Shown here: one piece after another, positions 50,761-61,292 of the stretch | How the letters are laid out: each line of letters starts with the position of its first letter | Numbering within the stretch: position 1 is the first letter of the stretch | Source of the DNA: Rhizophagus irregularis | Lineage: Eukaryota > Glomeromycota > Glomeromycetes > Glomerales > Glomeraceae | DNA: 64,000 nucleotides | Assembly: GCF_026210795.1 (NCBI RefSeq) | Contig: NC_089441.1 | Coordinates: 1,612,001 to 1,676,000 of the forward strand | Direction of reading: 5' to 3' | Made by a program: the position numbers and the translations under genes | The notes under the pieces: generated by a model | The model's input: the letters and a program-made list of their open reading frames with translations, nothing else | What the model was told of the DNA's origin: nothing | The model's database searches: none

Positions 50761-50791
50761 CGTATTTAAACTAAATTAGAATAAAATTCAA
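50761..50791. promoter_or_regulatory. 31-bp divergent promoter, copy C
   Basis: Same length as in copy B. Conserved TATTTAAACTAA and TTAGAATAAAATTCAA lie between the coiled-coil (minus) and ATPase (plus) start codons. Confidence 0.6.
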
Positions 50792-52015
50792 ATGGATCTT
50801 TATGTATACAATTTGGACGAGTACACGACTGACTCGAGACAGGGTAATGAGTTTGCCCCATCATGGCCTTTCCGTCTTGCCGTAGCAGGAAGTTCTGACT
50901 CGGGTAAAACAACTATGATCATTAATTTGTTAATGGGAGACAAGAAGGCAAAGGAGGATGGCGAAAGGTACATATTATGTGATGCGGTAATTCTAGTTGG
51001 CAGATACCTCGATGAACCGAAGTGGGCAGTCGTACATGAGTTTTTCAAAGAAGAAGAAATTCCGTTTACCGCAGTATCCCATAGTGAGATTCCAAATGTT
51101 AAGGACTTCGACCCTACCCAGGCAACTGTGGTAATCTTCGAGGATTTGATGGATGCGCCTAAAAAAACCCAGGATCTCATCACTGGATTTTTTACACACG
51201 GGCGTCATAAAAATATCTCGTGTATCTATGTGGCCCAAAGATTCTTTACCATTCCCAAGGCTATTCGTGAAAATGTAAATTATATTTCCCTACATGGAGG
51301 TCACGGAAGTTTGACCGATACTAAGAGGATCATCCGCCAGTATACAGAAGAATCGGAGTCACTAGCTCCAGTAATCGATGACCTTACTCTACAACGTGAA
51401 TTTATAGTATTTGATCTTAGAAGATCCAAGAGCGATCCGTTATCTATTCGGGTTAGATGGGATACTAGTCTCAGTTCGATCACCGATCAATTTCAGTTCA
51501 ATCCTAGTTTGATCTCAGTTCAATCTCCGTTCGATCCGAGTTTGAACCCAGTTCGATCCTCGTTCGATCCGAGTTTGAACCCAGTTCGATCGAAGTTTAG
51601 TCCCTATGGCCAGAAAGCCGTAGCTGAAGCAAAAAAGTCCTCCCAGCTAATCGAGTTTGCTCGGGAATATCCATCGCCTAAAGAGAGAAAACACCTCCTC
51701 GTATCCGGTGTTATAGCTAAGAATGCAGATACCTGGATTAAGTACGTCTTTCAGGAAGCCTACGGATTATCTGGTAAGACCCTGGGATCAGACTTCCAAA
51801 ACTTCTTAGCGAAAGTACGGGATAGGACCACGAAAACTGAAATTCCAAAACCTGAGACCGTAAAGGAGTTATTCTCCCGATATGAAGTCCTGAAGTCCAG
51901 TCACCCTTTGGATAATAAAAAAATAATAGAAGGCATCGGGGTCCTTTTACAGATCTTTTCTAGAGGCCATATGAACCGTCGAGCATTACGAGTAGGGATC
52001 AATAGTATTTTGTAA
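50792..52015 (+). CDS. A32/FtsK-like genome-packaging ATPase, copy C
   Basis: 407 residues with intact Walker A GSSDSGKT, Walker B TVVIFEDLMD and HGRHKNISCIYVAQRFF. The internal repeat reads SSFDPSLNPVRSSFDPSLNP-like units and differs in composition from copy B, while total length is the same. Strong amino-acid conservation with many synonymous changes suggests selection on the protein before inactivation of the copy. Confidence 0.88.
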   Translation: MDLYVYNLDEYTTDSRQGNEFAPSWPFRLAVAGSSDSGKTTMIINLLMGDKKAKEDGERYILCDAVILVGRYLDEPKWAVVHEFFKEEEIPFTAVSHSEIPNVKDFDPTQATVVIFEDLMDAPKKTQDLITGFFTHGRHKNISCIYVAQRFFTIPKAIRENVNYISLHGGHGSLTDTKRIIRQYTEESESLAPVIDDLTLQREFIVFDLRRSKSDPLSIRVRWDTSLSSITDQFQFNPSLISVQSPFDPSLNPVRSSFDPSLNPVRSKFSPYGQKAVAEAKKSSQLIEFAREYPSPKERKHLLVSGVIAKNADTWIKYVFQEAYGLSGKTLGSDFQNFLAKVRDRTTKTEIPKPETVKELFSRYEVLKSSHPLDNKKIIEGIGVLLQIFSRGHMNRRALRVGINSIL

Positions 52016-52028
52016 GAATCTGGTTGCT

Positions 52029-52580
52029 TTAGCAACCCATCTCGCAAAGTTCTTCTGCAGAAGCTCTAAGAATCATGGCGCTTTTTTTACGTCCTTCAAA
52101 GTCAATCCGTAACATCCTAGCTTTTAACCCAATAGCTCCTAAGGCTCGAGAGGCAAAGTTTTTAGTCATCGGATTTCTTACATGACTTACATAGTTCTCA
52201 TAGAATGTAGTAAAGGGTTCGTCAATACCATCCGGGTATGTATTTCGTAAGAACTGATATAAGGCAATTTCCCCACTGTCATATCCAATGGCTATAAGCT
52301 GTTCAAGAAGCCACTTCCTAGTATCCTCGTATGAATCTCCGTCCATAATTTTCATATCCAGTCTTTGTGTGAATAATTGCGTAAAATCCGCATTACTTGC
52401 CCGACGGATAATCTGGACCAACTTATCCCTGGCAAGTCCCAAGGCTTGTAAAGGTTCACTCTCGTCACCAATCTTCTTTATAATCTGTCTATACAACACG
52501 CTGGATAATCCTCTATATGCCGCTTTTGCAGAGAATACTCCACAGTTCTGACACTGGTTTATTACGATTGATGTTGACAT
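52029..52580 (-). CDS. zinc- and winged-helix-like protein, copy C
   Basis: 183 residues, homologue of 34475-35035 (QCQNCGVFSAKAAYRGLSSV, FTTFYENYVSHVRNPMTKNF). The last ten residues differ (AEELCEMGC against ADELLDILTRYY), so the two genes end differently. In contrast to copy B it does not overlap the ATPase gene; 13 bp separate the stops. Confidence 0.65.
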   Translation of the reverse strand: MSTSIVINQCQNCGVFSAKAAYRGLSSVLYRQIIKKIGDESEPLQALGLARDKLVQIIRRASNADFTQLFTQRLDMKIMDGDSYEDTRKWLLEQLIAIGYDSGEIALYQFLRNTYPDGIDEPFTTFYENYVSHVRNPMTKNFASRALGAIGLKARMLRIDFEGRKKSAMILRASAEELCEMGC

Positions 52581-52619
52581 GGCTATCTTTCTTTGATTAT
52601 TCGCTTACTTAGTATCCTT

Positions 52620-52748
52620 CACAATCTTTTTTATATATTGTTATCTTTAAATACCTGTCATTTGTATAAAAAAAAATAACTGGCATTAAGGGATCAACCG
52701 TTGGAAAGACCGGAGGACCGGAGGACCGGAGGACCGGAGGACTGACCA
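52620..52748. repeat. GGACCGGA short tandem repeat
   Basis: ACCGGAGGACCGGAGGACCG units (52707-52740) in the spacer before the NPxTGR gene. Similar GGACCGCAG units occur near the ends of copies A and B (24640, 28020). Confidence 0.6.
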
Positions 52749-53333
52749 TTAGGAAGCGCAGTCCTTGCACAACTTGTCCGTTAAGTCACTTGGGCTCACA
52801 GGCATGAGACATTCTCTACACAACTCAATATTAAGCTCTGCAAGTCTCGGGGCATGGTCCTCCAAAGTTCGTGGACGACCGGAAGGACTGGAGGAAGGTG
52901 TCCCGTTAGTCGTATCCTGCTGTAAGATAAAATCATCATATTCATCTTGGTCAGCCTGAATAGCGGCCCTGATTTGTTGTATATCATTGAAAGTTAACCG
53001 CTGGCCATCAAGATTTTCCTCATTATAGCGTGTTTCATTGATGATTTCCTCTATAAGCTCCTCCTCTTCAGAATGAACAAGGTAGTAGTCCTCGACTACC
53101 TCGTAGTCACTCTCAACCAGTCTATGATACGTTCTAGTACCGTGTTGAATATAGCGTCCTGTATCTGTATTTAAATATACAGGTTGTTCCTGGTGTGGAG
53201 GCGGTGCGGTTTGTCTACGGACAAGCCTTCCATTGATATAATCATGGGATTCCATAACTATTCGATTAAAGGTATCTCCACCAACACGGATTGGACGTCC
53301 GGTTATAGGATTAGTTATATAAGGGTATGACAT
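52749..53333 (-). CDS. giant-virus-type NPxTGR adaptor protein, copy C
   Basis: 194 residues: NPITGRPIRVGGDTFNRIVM, then LNTDTGRYIQHGTRTYHRLV, an acidic middle (EEEELIEEIINETRYNEENL), and a C-terminal CRECLMPV..LCKDC zinc ribbon. It is nearly identical to copy B in the second half, even at the nucleotide level, more so than neighbouring genes, which hints at local gene conversion. Confidence 0.75.
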   Translation of the reverse strand: MSYPYITNPITGRPIRVGGDTFNRIVMESHDYINGRLVRRQTAPPPHQEQPVYLNTDTGRYIQHGTRTYHRLVESDYEVVEDYYLVHSEEEELIEEIINETRYNEENLDGQRLTFNDIQQIRAAIQADQDEYDDFILQQDTTNGTPSSSPSGRPRTLEDHAPRLAELNIELCRECLMPVSPSDLTDKLCKDCAS

Positions 53334-53339
53334 GTCTTT

Positions 53340-53830
53340 TTTCTGTACGTGTCTACATACCTAATTGTTATCTTCAATTTACAATAACCAAGTGACATCG
53401 TCATCAGTCATTATCAAAAAAATGCAAGAATACCTGATGATGAGGTTACATGGTCATCAGTCCTTGTCGCGAAACACGAGGATACCTGATGAATAAGTTA
53501 TTGGATTATTGGCCTAAAAAGCATTCATGGAAAAACTATGGATTATATTACAGAAAATGTGAACAGAGTTCATGTCACGTGATACCCTGAACAAATGTGT
53601 AGAGTGTCACGTGATTTCATGCGGTACGTAGATCATTTCCTTTTTGGGCGATACCCGTTCCACAAAAAAATCGATTTGGTAAGAATGCGTTTGGAATCTT
53701 GTGTAACATAAATTTCTTTTTTCGGTAATTCGGGATTACGCGGTAATGCCGGCCGGATCTAAAAAATATGACTCTGCAGGGTAATTCCTACGAAAGTCAA
53801 GTACAAAATGCTTACTTCTGTTGAGTCCAT
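53340..53830. other. spacer of copy C with a dispersed repeat
   Basis: A reduced version of the CATCAGGTATCC/GATGACCATGTAACC tandem occupies 53395-53490. About 53615-53720 resembles 59268-59390 inside a hAT MITE (GATCATTTCCTTTTT, CCGTTCCACAAAA, TTGTGTAACATA). No gene was seen. Confidence 0.5.
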
Positions 53831-54235
53831 TCATACCACTCCCAGTCCCCAAGGATCGCCTCCCCATCTATGTTCACTTAATGCATGCTCTATGGTTTCC
53901 CTCTCTTGGGGGTCCATGACCATCCCATTCCTAAGCATTTTCTCCATAATATAAAGCTGATCCTCGGTAAGGCGGTTTATCCATCTTTTATAGAGGTCGT
54001 TTACATCTTCAAACGTTATCCAGTCAATTTCCCTCTTTATATAATGCTTTCCGAGAGCTCGGATTTCACAGTACACATTCCCGATCGTAGTGGCATAATT
54101 TTTCCACCTCTTATATGCCTCTCGACGAACTTCCTGCCACCACACTCTATCTACCTTACTCACTGCAATAAGGTCAGTATCCGGGATCTTTGCGACAATG
54201 TGTTCGACTATTTCTACTGGTAATCGGTCCAACAT
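53831..54235 (-). CDS. F-box protein, copy C (internal)
   Basis: 134 residues, F-box at the N-terminus (MLDRLPVEIVEHIVAKIPDT, DRVWWQEVRREAYKRW). It keeps the C-terminal HRWGGDPWGLGVV that copy B lost to a TAG stop, and has four extra residues after TTIGN. TTGAAGAT lies upstream (reverse complement at about 54260-54270), as in copy B. Confidence 0.8.
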   Translation of the reverse strand: MLDRLPVEIVEHIVAKIPDTDLIAVSKVDRVWWQEVRREAYKRWKNYATTIGNVYCEIRALGKHYIKREIDWITFEDVNDLYKRWINRLTEDQLYIMEKMLRNGMVMDPQERETIEHALSEHRWGGDPWGLGVV

Positions 54236-54344
54236 GATGTTATGTTACTTATACTATAGCTATCTTCAATTACTGTATGCCTATTACACATGGATAAAAA
54301 ATATAGACTAAATTCGTACAGGATCGTAGGATCACAGGAGCCGC

Positions 54345-54815
54345 TTATGCAAGAAGTTCTGTTAAGGTTTTCTCAGCCACATTTTTAGTAATAGCTCGCT
54401 TTGGGGGACCGGTTGATGAGTCCTTAGTCGCATTATAATGCAATTCGAAGAGGGCCTCAAGCTTATCTAGGAGAGCTTGTTTATTCTTGTATGATTCGCG
54501 GATTTTTGCTATCTTAGCAGTATATGCCGCATTATCTGGGAAGAGTTTTCTGGCCACGAACTTCACATATGATACAGGAGAATTTGCCGTCTGGATTCGC
54601 TTGATATACTTCACGTGGTCCTGGACGAGGTAACTGGTTTTACTAAACCCAGATACTAATGCGACTACTATAGTATCTTTTAATGCGTGGATAATTTTGG
54701 GGACAGTTTCGTCAGAGACAACATTAGGCTGAATGCGCGATGCCTCGTAAATAACCTCCTCACTAGTGCTGTCAGTGCTGTTAACAATGCTTGCGAATTC
54801 GGTATATGTTGACAT
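54345..54815 (-). CDS. conserved helical protein of the element, copy C
   Basis: 156 residues, same length as 32650-33120. KDTIVVALVSGFSKTSYLVQ and YVKFVARKLFPDNAAYTAKI are unchanged, while residues 15-35 vary. Function unknown. Confidence 0.7.
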   Translation of the reverse strand: MSTYTEFASIVNSTDSTSEEVIYEASRIQPNVVSDETVPKIIHALKDTIVVALVSGFSKTSYLVQDHVKYIKRIQTANSPVSYVKFVARKLFPDNAAYTAKIAKIRESYKNKQALLDKLEALFELHYNATKDSSTGPPKRAITKNVAEKTLTELLA

Positions 54816-54897
54816 GATTCTTTGTACTTTGTAATAAATATGAATCTTCAGTTACCTGTTCATTAAAACGAGAAAAAATAAATATGAACCTCGGGGT

Positions 54898-55431
54898 TTA
54901 CACTTGGGATACTGCAAGGCGGTAGAAGCGTTGCTCGGCCTTTTGCATCAATGGAGAGCCTGGTCTATACAACCAGGGGATAGCGACTTTCTGGATAATC
55001 CTAGCCGCTTTATTGTTCCTTCTTTCTATATATCTCCTAAAGGCATTCTGGATCATTTCAGCATGATGAGTATAATAGTCGAAATTAAAATGCTTTGGGC
55101 AACTATATAAATGTAGTCGTACCGCTTGATCCATGGAAGCGTCGGCTCCCCATCCACGATCAATAAAATATTTACAGTAGGTACAGTACCACCTATTTGG
55201 TAGTCGTGATACTATTCTCCTAATGTGCACAATATAAGCATATACAGCTTGACGAGACCTTGGATAAGGTGGCCGCTTATAACCTATTCTACTACAAGTA
55301 TCATAATATTGCACAGCATTCTGAATGCGCCTAGCCCACGTGTGGAAACTTTCATCGTCTTGTCTACCTAATCCGTCGGTGTTTTGCATTTGGGTATCTC
55401 GTAAGATTACATATCCCATAGGTTTATTCAA
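54898..55431 (-). CDS. IQ-motif-like protein specific to copy C
   Basis: 177 residues, between polymerase and the helical protein; copy B has no counterpart there. It contains YCTYCKYFIDRGWG and a later CPKHF, which could form a zinc site, and a basic region with two IQ-like stretches (IQNAFRRYIERR, ARIIQKVAIPWLY). IQ motifs bind calmodulin or EF-hand proteins, but a helical basic domain could equally bind DNA. It may be a cargo gene gained by this lineage. Confidence 0.6.
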   Translation of the reverse strand: MNKPMGYVILRDTQMQNTDGLGRQDDESFHTWARRIQNAVQYYDTCSRIGYKRPPYPRSRQAVYAYIVHIRRIVSRLPNRWYCTYCKYFIDRGWGADASMDQAVRLHLYSCPKHFNFDYYTHHAEMIQNAFRRYIERRNNKAARIIQKVAIPWLYRPGSPLMQKAEQRFYRLAVSQV

Positions 55432-55482
55432 TTATGCCATCACAGTATGTCAGTAAAAAATACACATACCGGTCCCTAGCAA

Positions 55483-56751
55483 TCATGTCCAGATAACCTT
55501 GTTCGCATTTTTCACATGGCAGTATCCCGCAGTTTCAAACTTGAAAGTCTTTAGAGTCGTATCTGCATTCTCTGAACAAGTGAAAAGCGCGGGGTTATCT
55601 GGCTGTTCTTCTAAAATAAATCCGTCTGTATGGATACGTCGTACTTTATCCTTGTATGGTTGAATTGCCTCAGATGTGATTTTGCGACCACGTGCTAATA
55701 AGAATGGGGCGATCCTGGGATACTCACCTTTGAAGGGATTACCCGGGTTTGTAAACTGGAATCGCCACTGGTCGGATCCTACTGGTATGATAGAGTCGAG
55801 TGTATGGCCCTCTGGAAATGTAAATGGGTCTGTTTGATCTGTGGTGAGTGTCTTGTAATTACGCTTCCTCTGGCATAATGCTCCCCATAATGTGTTGAGG
55901 ACTCGCTTTGCCACGCGGCCAGCTATGCCTCCCTGGTTTTTAATTTTGAAGAGGAAGTGTACATACTCACCGAATATTACAGTTCCAGGGATTCTCGCTT
56001 CTCTATCATATATCAATGCATTTGGCTTCCCATCCTGTATTAATTGTATATTGAGACCAAGTTTTTTTGCTCGTTGTAAGTCGATGAATGTATAGATTCC
56101 CCTTTTATTCTGTCGGAAGAGAATATTATTCCCACTTACTTTGGCATGGAATAATCCATACAAGGCATAACCCCTGTGGTCGACAAAGTCATTAAGTGTC
56201 TGGAATTTACCCCGTCTGATTGGAAAGTTCGCGTTTGATTGTTGGATACTCGGGTATAAACTTGTTGCGTCGTACTGTCTTCCATAGCCCTTCCACTCGT
56301 TATCTGCCCAGATTAATCCTCCCATCATTGCATCACTTAACCACTCTGCTTCTATCGGGTCAAGAGGATCATTGGCTGGAATCCCTACACTTAATCGTTC
56401 GAATAACCAGAGAGCCGTTCTTTTGTAAGACCAGTTATGGTATGATAAGTCGATTCCTAAACCGAACTTCTTTGTAGTCTGTAAGAAGACATCCCGCTCC
56501 TCGTGGATTCTCTGATATGCTTCTTCAAGAGTTTCATATATTCCCGTTTTACGGTTCTTCTCGACGGGGATGAAAGAACTCTTGGAATTCTTAGTTTTTT
56601 GAAACTGCCCAATTGTGCAAGACTTAACCGTTTTGCCGTTGTATATTGTGACTACATTGTTTACTCCATCTTCATGATACACAATGGGCAGATTACGCTT
56701 CCTATCTAATTTACTGGGGTGGAGTCTTCCGGGATTTAACGCGAGGGAGTA
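55483..56751 (-). pseudogene. family B DNA polymerase, copy C, 5'-truncated
   Basis: About 422 residues of element homology, starting at YSLALNPGRLHPSK and covering the whole polymerase core: motif A YDATSLYPS, motif B KRVLNTLWG, motif C RRIHTDGFI. The HTDG variant is therefore conserved between lineages. The OTU-like part and N-terminus are lost at the junction near 56751, where unrelated repeat DNA begins. Codons before that point (MSDFFDFDQC) are junction sequence, not polymerase. Confidence 0.85.
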
Positions 56752-57435
56752 ACACTGGTCGAAATCAAAAAAATCGGACATATGGAAAATCAGCTAAAAA
56801 TTAGACCAAAATCGACTGACATTACAAATCGGCACATCTGATTGATGCCAATCGGACAATTTAATGAAAATCCAGAAAAAAATCATCATATTTGATTGAC
56901 GGCTGATTGATGCTAGTTGAAATCAAAAAAAAAATCAGACAAATGGCAAATCAACCTAAAATTTGCCCAATATTCAAATATGTACTTCCAATTTATGGAA
57001 AGTTGACAATTCAATAAAAATTCAATAAAAATTCGATAAAAATTCGAGAAAAAATCATTATATTTGATTGACAGCTGATTGATGCTGGTTGAAATCAAAA
57101 AAAAAATCAGACAAAATGACAAATCAACCTAAAATTTGCCCAATATTCAAATATGTACTTCCAATTTATGGAAAATTGACAATTCAATAAAAATTCAATA
57201 AAAATTCGATAAAAATTCGAGAAAAAATCATTATATTTGATTGACGGCTGATTGATGCTGGTTGAAATCAAAAAAAAAATCAGACAAAATGACAAATCAA
57301 CCTAAAATTTGCCCAATATTCAAATATGTACTTCCAATTTATGGAAAATTGACAATTCAATAAAAATTCAATAAAAATTCGATAAAAATTCGGCAAAAAA
57401 TCATTATATTTGATTGACGGCTGATTGATACAAAA
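56752..57435. repeat. 173-bp tandem repeat, about 3.8 copies
   Basis: Landmark GCTGATTGAT recurs at 56902, 57074, 57247 and 57420, a period of 172-173 bp. Units contain AAATCAACCTAAAATTTGCC, ACTTCCAATTTATGG and AATAAAAATTCGATAAAAA. It begins at the break in copy C and runs toward the Plavaka-type transposase, so it may be a subterminal repeat of that element. Confidence 0.85.
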
Positions 57436-57562
57436 AAAGTCATCAAAATTAACTTTTGAAAAACATGATTTGTCATTAAAATTCAGAAATTCGGAAAAAT
57501 CAACACCAAATTTATAGTCAATTACTCAATTTATTATAAATTTATGTCTAAAACTTATAAGT

Positions 57563-60500
57563 TTATAATTGGTATTTTCTACTAATTGGATTTACGGCTA
57601 AATACTCTCTTGCATTTTGCCGGTTTGAGATTTGGTAACTTACTGGTACAAATCTACCTAAAATATGATGCACAGGTATTATACAATCACGACTTATTGG
57701 ATAAAATTCGGTATTCCACAACTCAACATTACAAATTTCATCACTGCTGAAATAGTATCGAATATTGGTTGAATTTGCGTGTTTATACCAACGAACGTAT
57801 GCTAGAAAATGTTCGACAGGACCATCCGGAAAGTCTACTACGTGAGTAAAATAATACTGAATTTGACCTGGGTAGGTGTCGACATCTTCATCATCCGTAA
57901 TAAATTTCGCTAAGACGTACGAACTTTTTACATGTCTTAACGATAATGACGATCCAAAGACTTCTGAACCAATCCGACACCTTCCGAATTGGTTAATTTT
58001 GACCCTAATTATTATATCGTTATCTAAACCTTCTACAAGAGGCCTCCGAAATCCAAATGATTCGTAAGTCGTATTGTAATATTCGACCATTAAATTTAAC
58101 ATTTCACTTGAAAGTAGTATATTATGAGATACCGGCTTAAGAAATTCACCTGGGAAGCCTTCTTTGCCAGAAATCTGTGAATCTTTAATATTTTGTGAAT
58201 TCAGCCAAAATCGATGCATCTCATCTGACGAAAATTCATCAGTAACTGAAAGGGACCCGATAGTACGCTGACTGTTTAGTAATTCAAGACCTTTTACTTC
58301 TATACCTGAACTTATGATATTTTCGATTTGTTTATCAAACATTAATCGACGCATAAGTTCAGACTCAATTTTCCTGTTGCTGTTTGGTAACGAACCTAAA
58401 AGTGCGAAATCAATAAATTATAAGCTAATATTGAAATCGTTAAAATCGTTAAAAAATCATTAACGGATATTTACCTAAAATACCGTTCATACGTTCGAAA
58501 GAGAAACACCAGAACGCATATAATGGTCCATAATCAGATGAGCAATCGCGCAAATGCAGAGAAAGATGAAGATTCGGTGTGATCTTATCTCTGCCGTGGT
58601 GATTCTCAATGAGCTTGACTATTTCGATAAGACTTCTATGGGCTTCATCCACCAAATTAGATTCTAGAATCCGATTTACCAAAATCGAACAAACCCTGAC
58701 AAAATGATTCAGGATTCTTCTATCTACGTCTGAAAGGTGTTCCCAAAGTGATACAGTTGAATAAATTGTAAAGAATATTCGCCACTGATCGGCCGTAAAA
58801 TTGGTGAATCCCTCTCCACTATGAATTTTTCCTGGAATTCGACCTAAATCGGATGGTATCTGAAACTCGTCCATCTTTTTCTGAATTTTGTTCAAAGAAT
58901 TTGGTGTCAAAATACCCCCATCGATCCAAATTCGTTTTACTATCCACTTCGCAATGCCCAGAAATAAGCAATGCATTGGATCGACTGTAATAAATCTAAT
59001 AGGGTCGAAATATGATAGATGCAACAATTCGGACCATCTAACGCCAGTTTCTTTGACGAAGCGCTTTCTAGCAGCGTCTGAGTTGCATCTTCGCCAACCT
59101 AATGTAGAGCTCCGAACGAGTCGAGTCGAGTCGAGTTATATGTAAACTCGATTCGACTCGAGTTAAATCGAGTCGAGTCGAGTCGAGTTAAAATTATAAA
59201 AATATAAACTCGACTCGATTCAAGTCGAGTTGGCCCGTCAAACCGAATCGAGTCGAGTCGAATTAAATCACGTGATTTTATTCGGCTATGCTGATCATTT
59301 CCTTTTTTGGCGATAGCCGTTCCACAAAATTCCATTTTTGTAATTTTCAAAAAATTTTCGTCTCGGATTTTGTGTAACATACTTTCCAAAAAAGGAAATT
59401 CCATAAATTTGGCCGGAATTATGTTTAATTCGGCTTAACTCGACTCGACTCTATTTTATTAAATTATTAACTCGACTCGAATCGATTCGATTTGATTGTA
59501 ATTTTCAACTCGACTCGACTCGACTCGACTCGACCAACTCGCGAGTCAACTCGACTCGTTTCGGAGCACTAACCTAATGCGTTTTGCCGGTGCTCATTCG
59601 AATCTCGAGCAGAATACCCTACATCATCCATTCCAGCAAAATTATGCTGCCCATTTTCATAATTTGCTTTTTTCTCACACCTGTGACATGAAACTAAGGC
59701 AGAAACATGACCGCAAATTTTTCTTGTGGCGGGAATGTCACATGATACTAAGATTAAAGCGCCACGAACTCTCTTTCCATTTTCGCATTTATAAGTACGA
59801 TTTAGTGTTCGCCAGCCCAGAGTGTTTCCAATTCGTTAACTATTGGTGCTAAATAGTGGTTCACTTTATGTAGGCTGACCTCCTTTGGCCCAGGTAAAAT
59901 GCCGAGAGTCAATAAATTTTCACGTCTAAATCAGATATCGCGTGGCAAATTGCATATAGCAGCGTATATGACACCGATACTATAAATGGTACTATCATAT
60001 GGCTGAAACCAATCAAGATTCAGCATCAAGCCAAGATGAGAATCGGCCACTTCGCTTCTGAAAAAATTTGGCGAATCTTCATTGTCCGATTCTTTAAAAT
60101 TCTTCCACACTTGCCCATCATATATATCGGTCAAAATATTATCAAAATTCGACCGATTAGCCCAATGTCGGAGAGAATTTTCAAACCCAGGCCGACAAAA
60201 CATAGTGGCAAGTTGTTGATTGATTCCAGCAAACGGATACATTAAATTAGGTCGTATTATTGTTCGATTTGTCGATGCGCTAATTTTTTCAGACAATGCC
60301 GTATTGCAAAGACGTGATCTGCGAACTGAAGAATTGGGAAATTCTATGTGTTGACATTTCATTATAGCAGGATTGTCCTCTTGTTTGAAATCTACCACTT
60401 CCTCTTTTTTATACAATTTGTGACATTTCGGACAAGGTACAAAACTATGAAATTGGTCATTTAATCCAAGCTTCTTTCTTGTTAAGTAAAGCGAATCTGG

Positions 60501-61292
60501 GAAATCATTAAAATCGTCACTACTGAACTCGCACAGGGCCAATTTCATAAATTTTATTAGAGTCTCAGTAGCTGTCTCTGCGATATTGAATCTTGTTCGA
60601 AAGTTCATTATCCAAAGTAAAATCCATAAAAATCGATCATAATTCGATTCTAAATATGGTGGGTTTTGAAATGGTTCATAACTAGGTGGTGAATAGTCTT
60701 CAAAAATTTCAGAAATTCCAGAAATTGGATCATTATCTGATTCACTGCCTATAGACAATGTATCACTGTAGATATCTTCCTCTGTAGTATATTCGGATGA
60801 TGATGAATCTTCTGGATCTTCTGAAATTTCCGGACGATTTGTATACTTTCTTGCACGTTGTCGAGGTAAGAAGTTAAATTCGACATCTTGATGTTCATCA
60901 TCAACATCATCTTGATTACTGTTATCTGATTTTTCCGATTCTTGTCTAATAGATTCATCAATCATTTGTCCAGCTGAAGCGGGTATTGATGTTTCACCTA
61001 TTTCAAGTTGACGAACTTGAGACGAAATTGTACCTTGCGAATCTTGGTATTCTTGATGTCTAGAATCGTGAATTTCTTTTGTGCGAGAATCCACCAAGTT
61101 GCCATCACAATCAGGACAATTACAAACTACTAGTTTTCTTTTATTACTTGTTGGTCTAGCAGAAGATACTATTTCTTCGTTTATTATACCAGAAATTGAT
61201 CTATTTCTACGAGTAGAAGATGGCTGATTTGAAGGTGATTCTTCATCATCAAGATCGTCAAGTATACTAGAGACTGACCTTTTTCTGCTCAT
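57563..61292 (-). pseudogene. Plavaka/Tnp2-type transposase, broken
   Basis: Minus strand. The N-terminal zinc region is CNCPDCDGNLVDSRTKEIHD (61150-61090). A second zinc-like region follows (CPKCHKLYKKEEVV). The middle has LNLDWFQPYDSTIYSIGVIY. The Tnp2 hallmark is DPIRFITVDPMHCLFLGIAK (about 59005-58945), followed by ERMNGILG. A 79-bp intron (58396-58474) restores the C-terminal part (LPNSNRKIESELMRRLMFDK). Lesions are TGA for CGA at 59931-59933, a frameshift near 59845-59850, and a 467-bp MITE at 59105-59571. Plavaka elements are CACTA-related cut-and-paste transposons of fungi. Confidence 0.85.
59105..59571. mobile_element. hAT-type MITE, TSD ACCTAATG
   Basis: 467 bp with ends TAGAGCTCCGAACGAG and (inverted) TAGTGCTCCGAAACGAG, flanked by ACCTAATG (59097-59104, 59572-59579). 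Arms are GAGTCGAGTC arrays, and the centre has TGATCATTTCCTTTTTTGGC and GGCCGGAATTATG. It interrupts the Plavaka-type transposase between GCATTAGGT and TGGCGAAGATGC on the minus strand. Confidence 0.9.

Larger units (their letters stand above)
45376..56751 (-). mobile_element. virus-like transposon copy C (inverted, truncated)
   Basis: Begins GTCGTCGTGCTGG inside the copy A polymerase. It carries the B gene set in inverted order from the zinc-ribbon gene to the polymerase, plus an extra F-box-like gene at this end and an extra IQ-motif gene. Homology stops within the polymerase at about 56751, so helicase and the other end are missing. Third-position bases differ widely from B and are more G/C-rich, so C belongs to a different lineage. 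Confidence 0.88.

Noticed and set aside
59577-59852. Plus-strand frame of 91 residues
   Set aside because: Antisense to the Plavaka-type transposase; the minus strand encodes the conserved zinc and Tnp2 regions.
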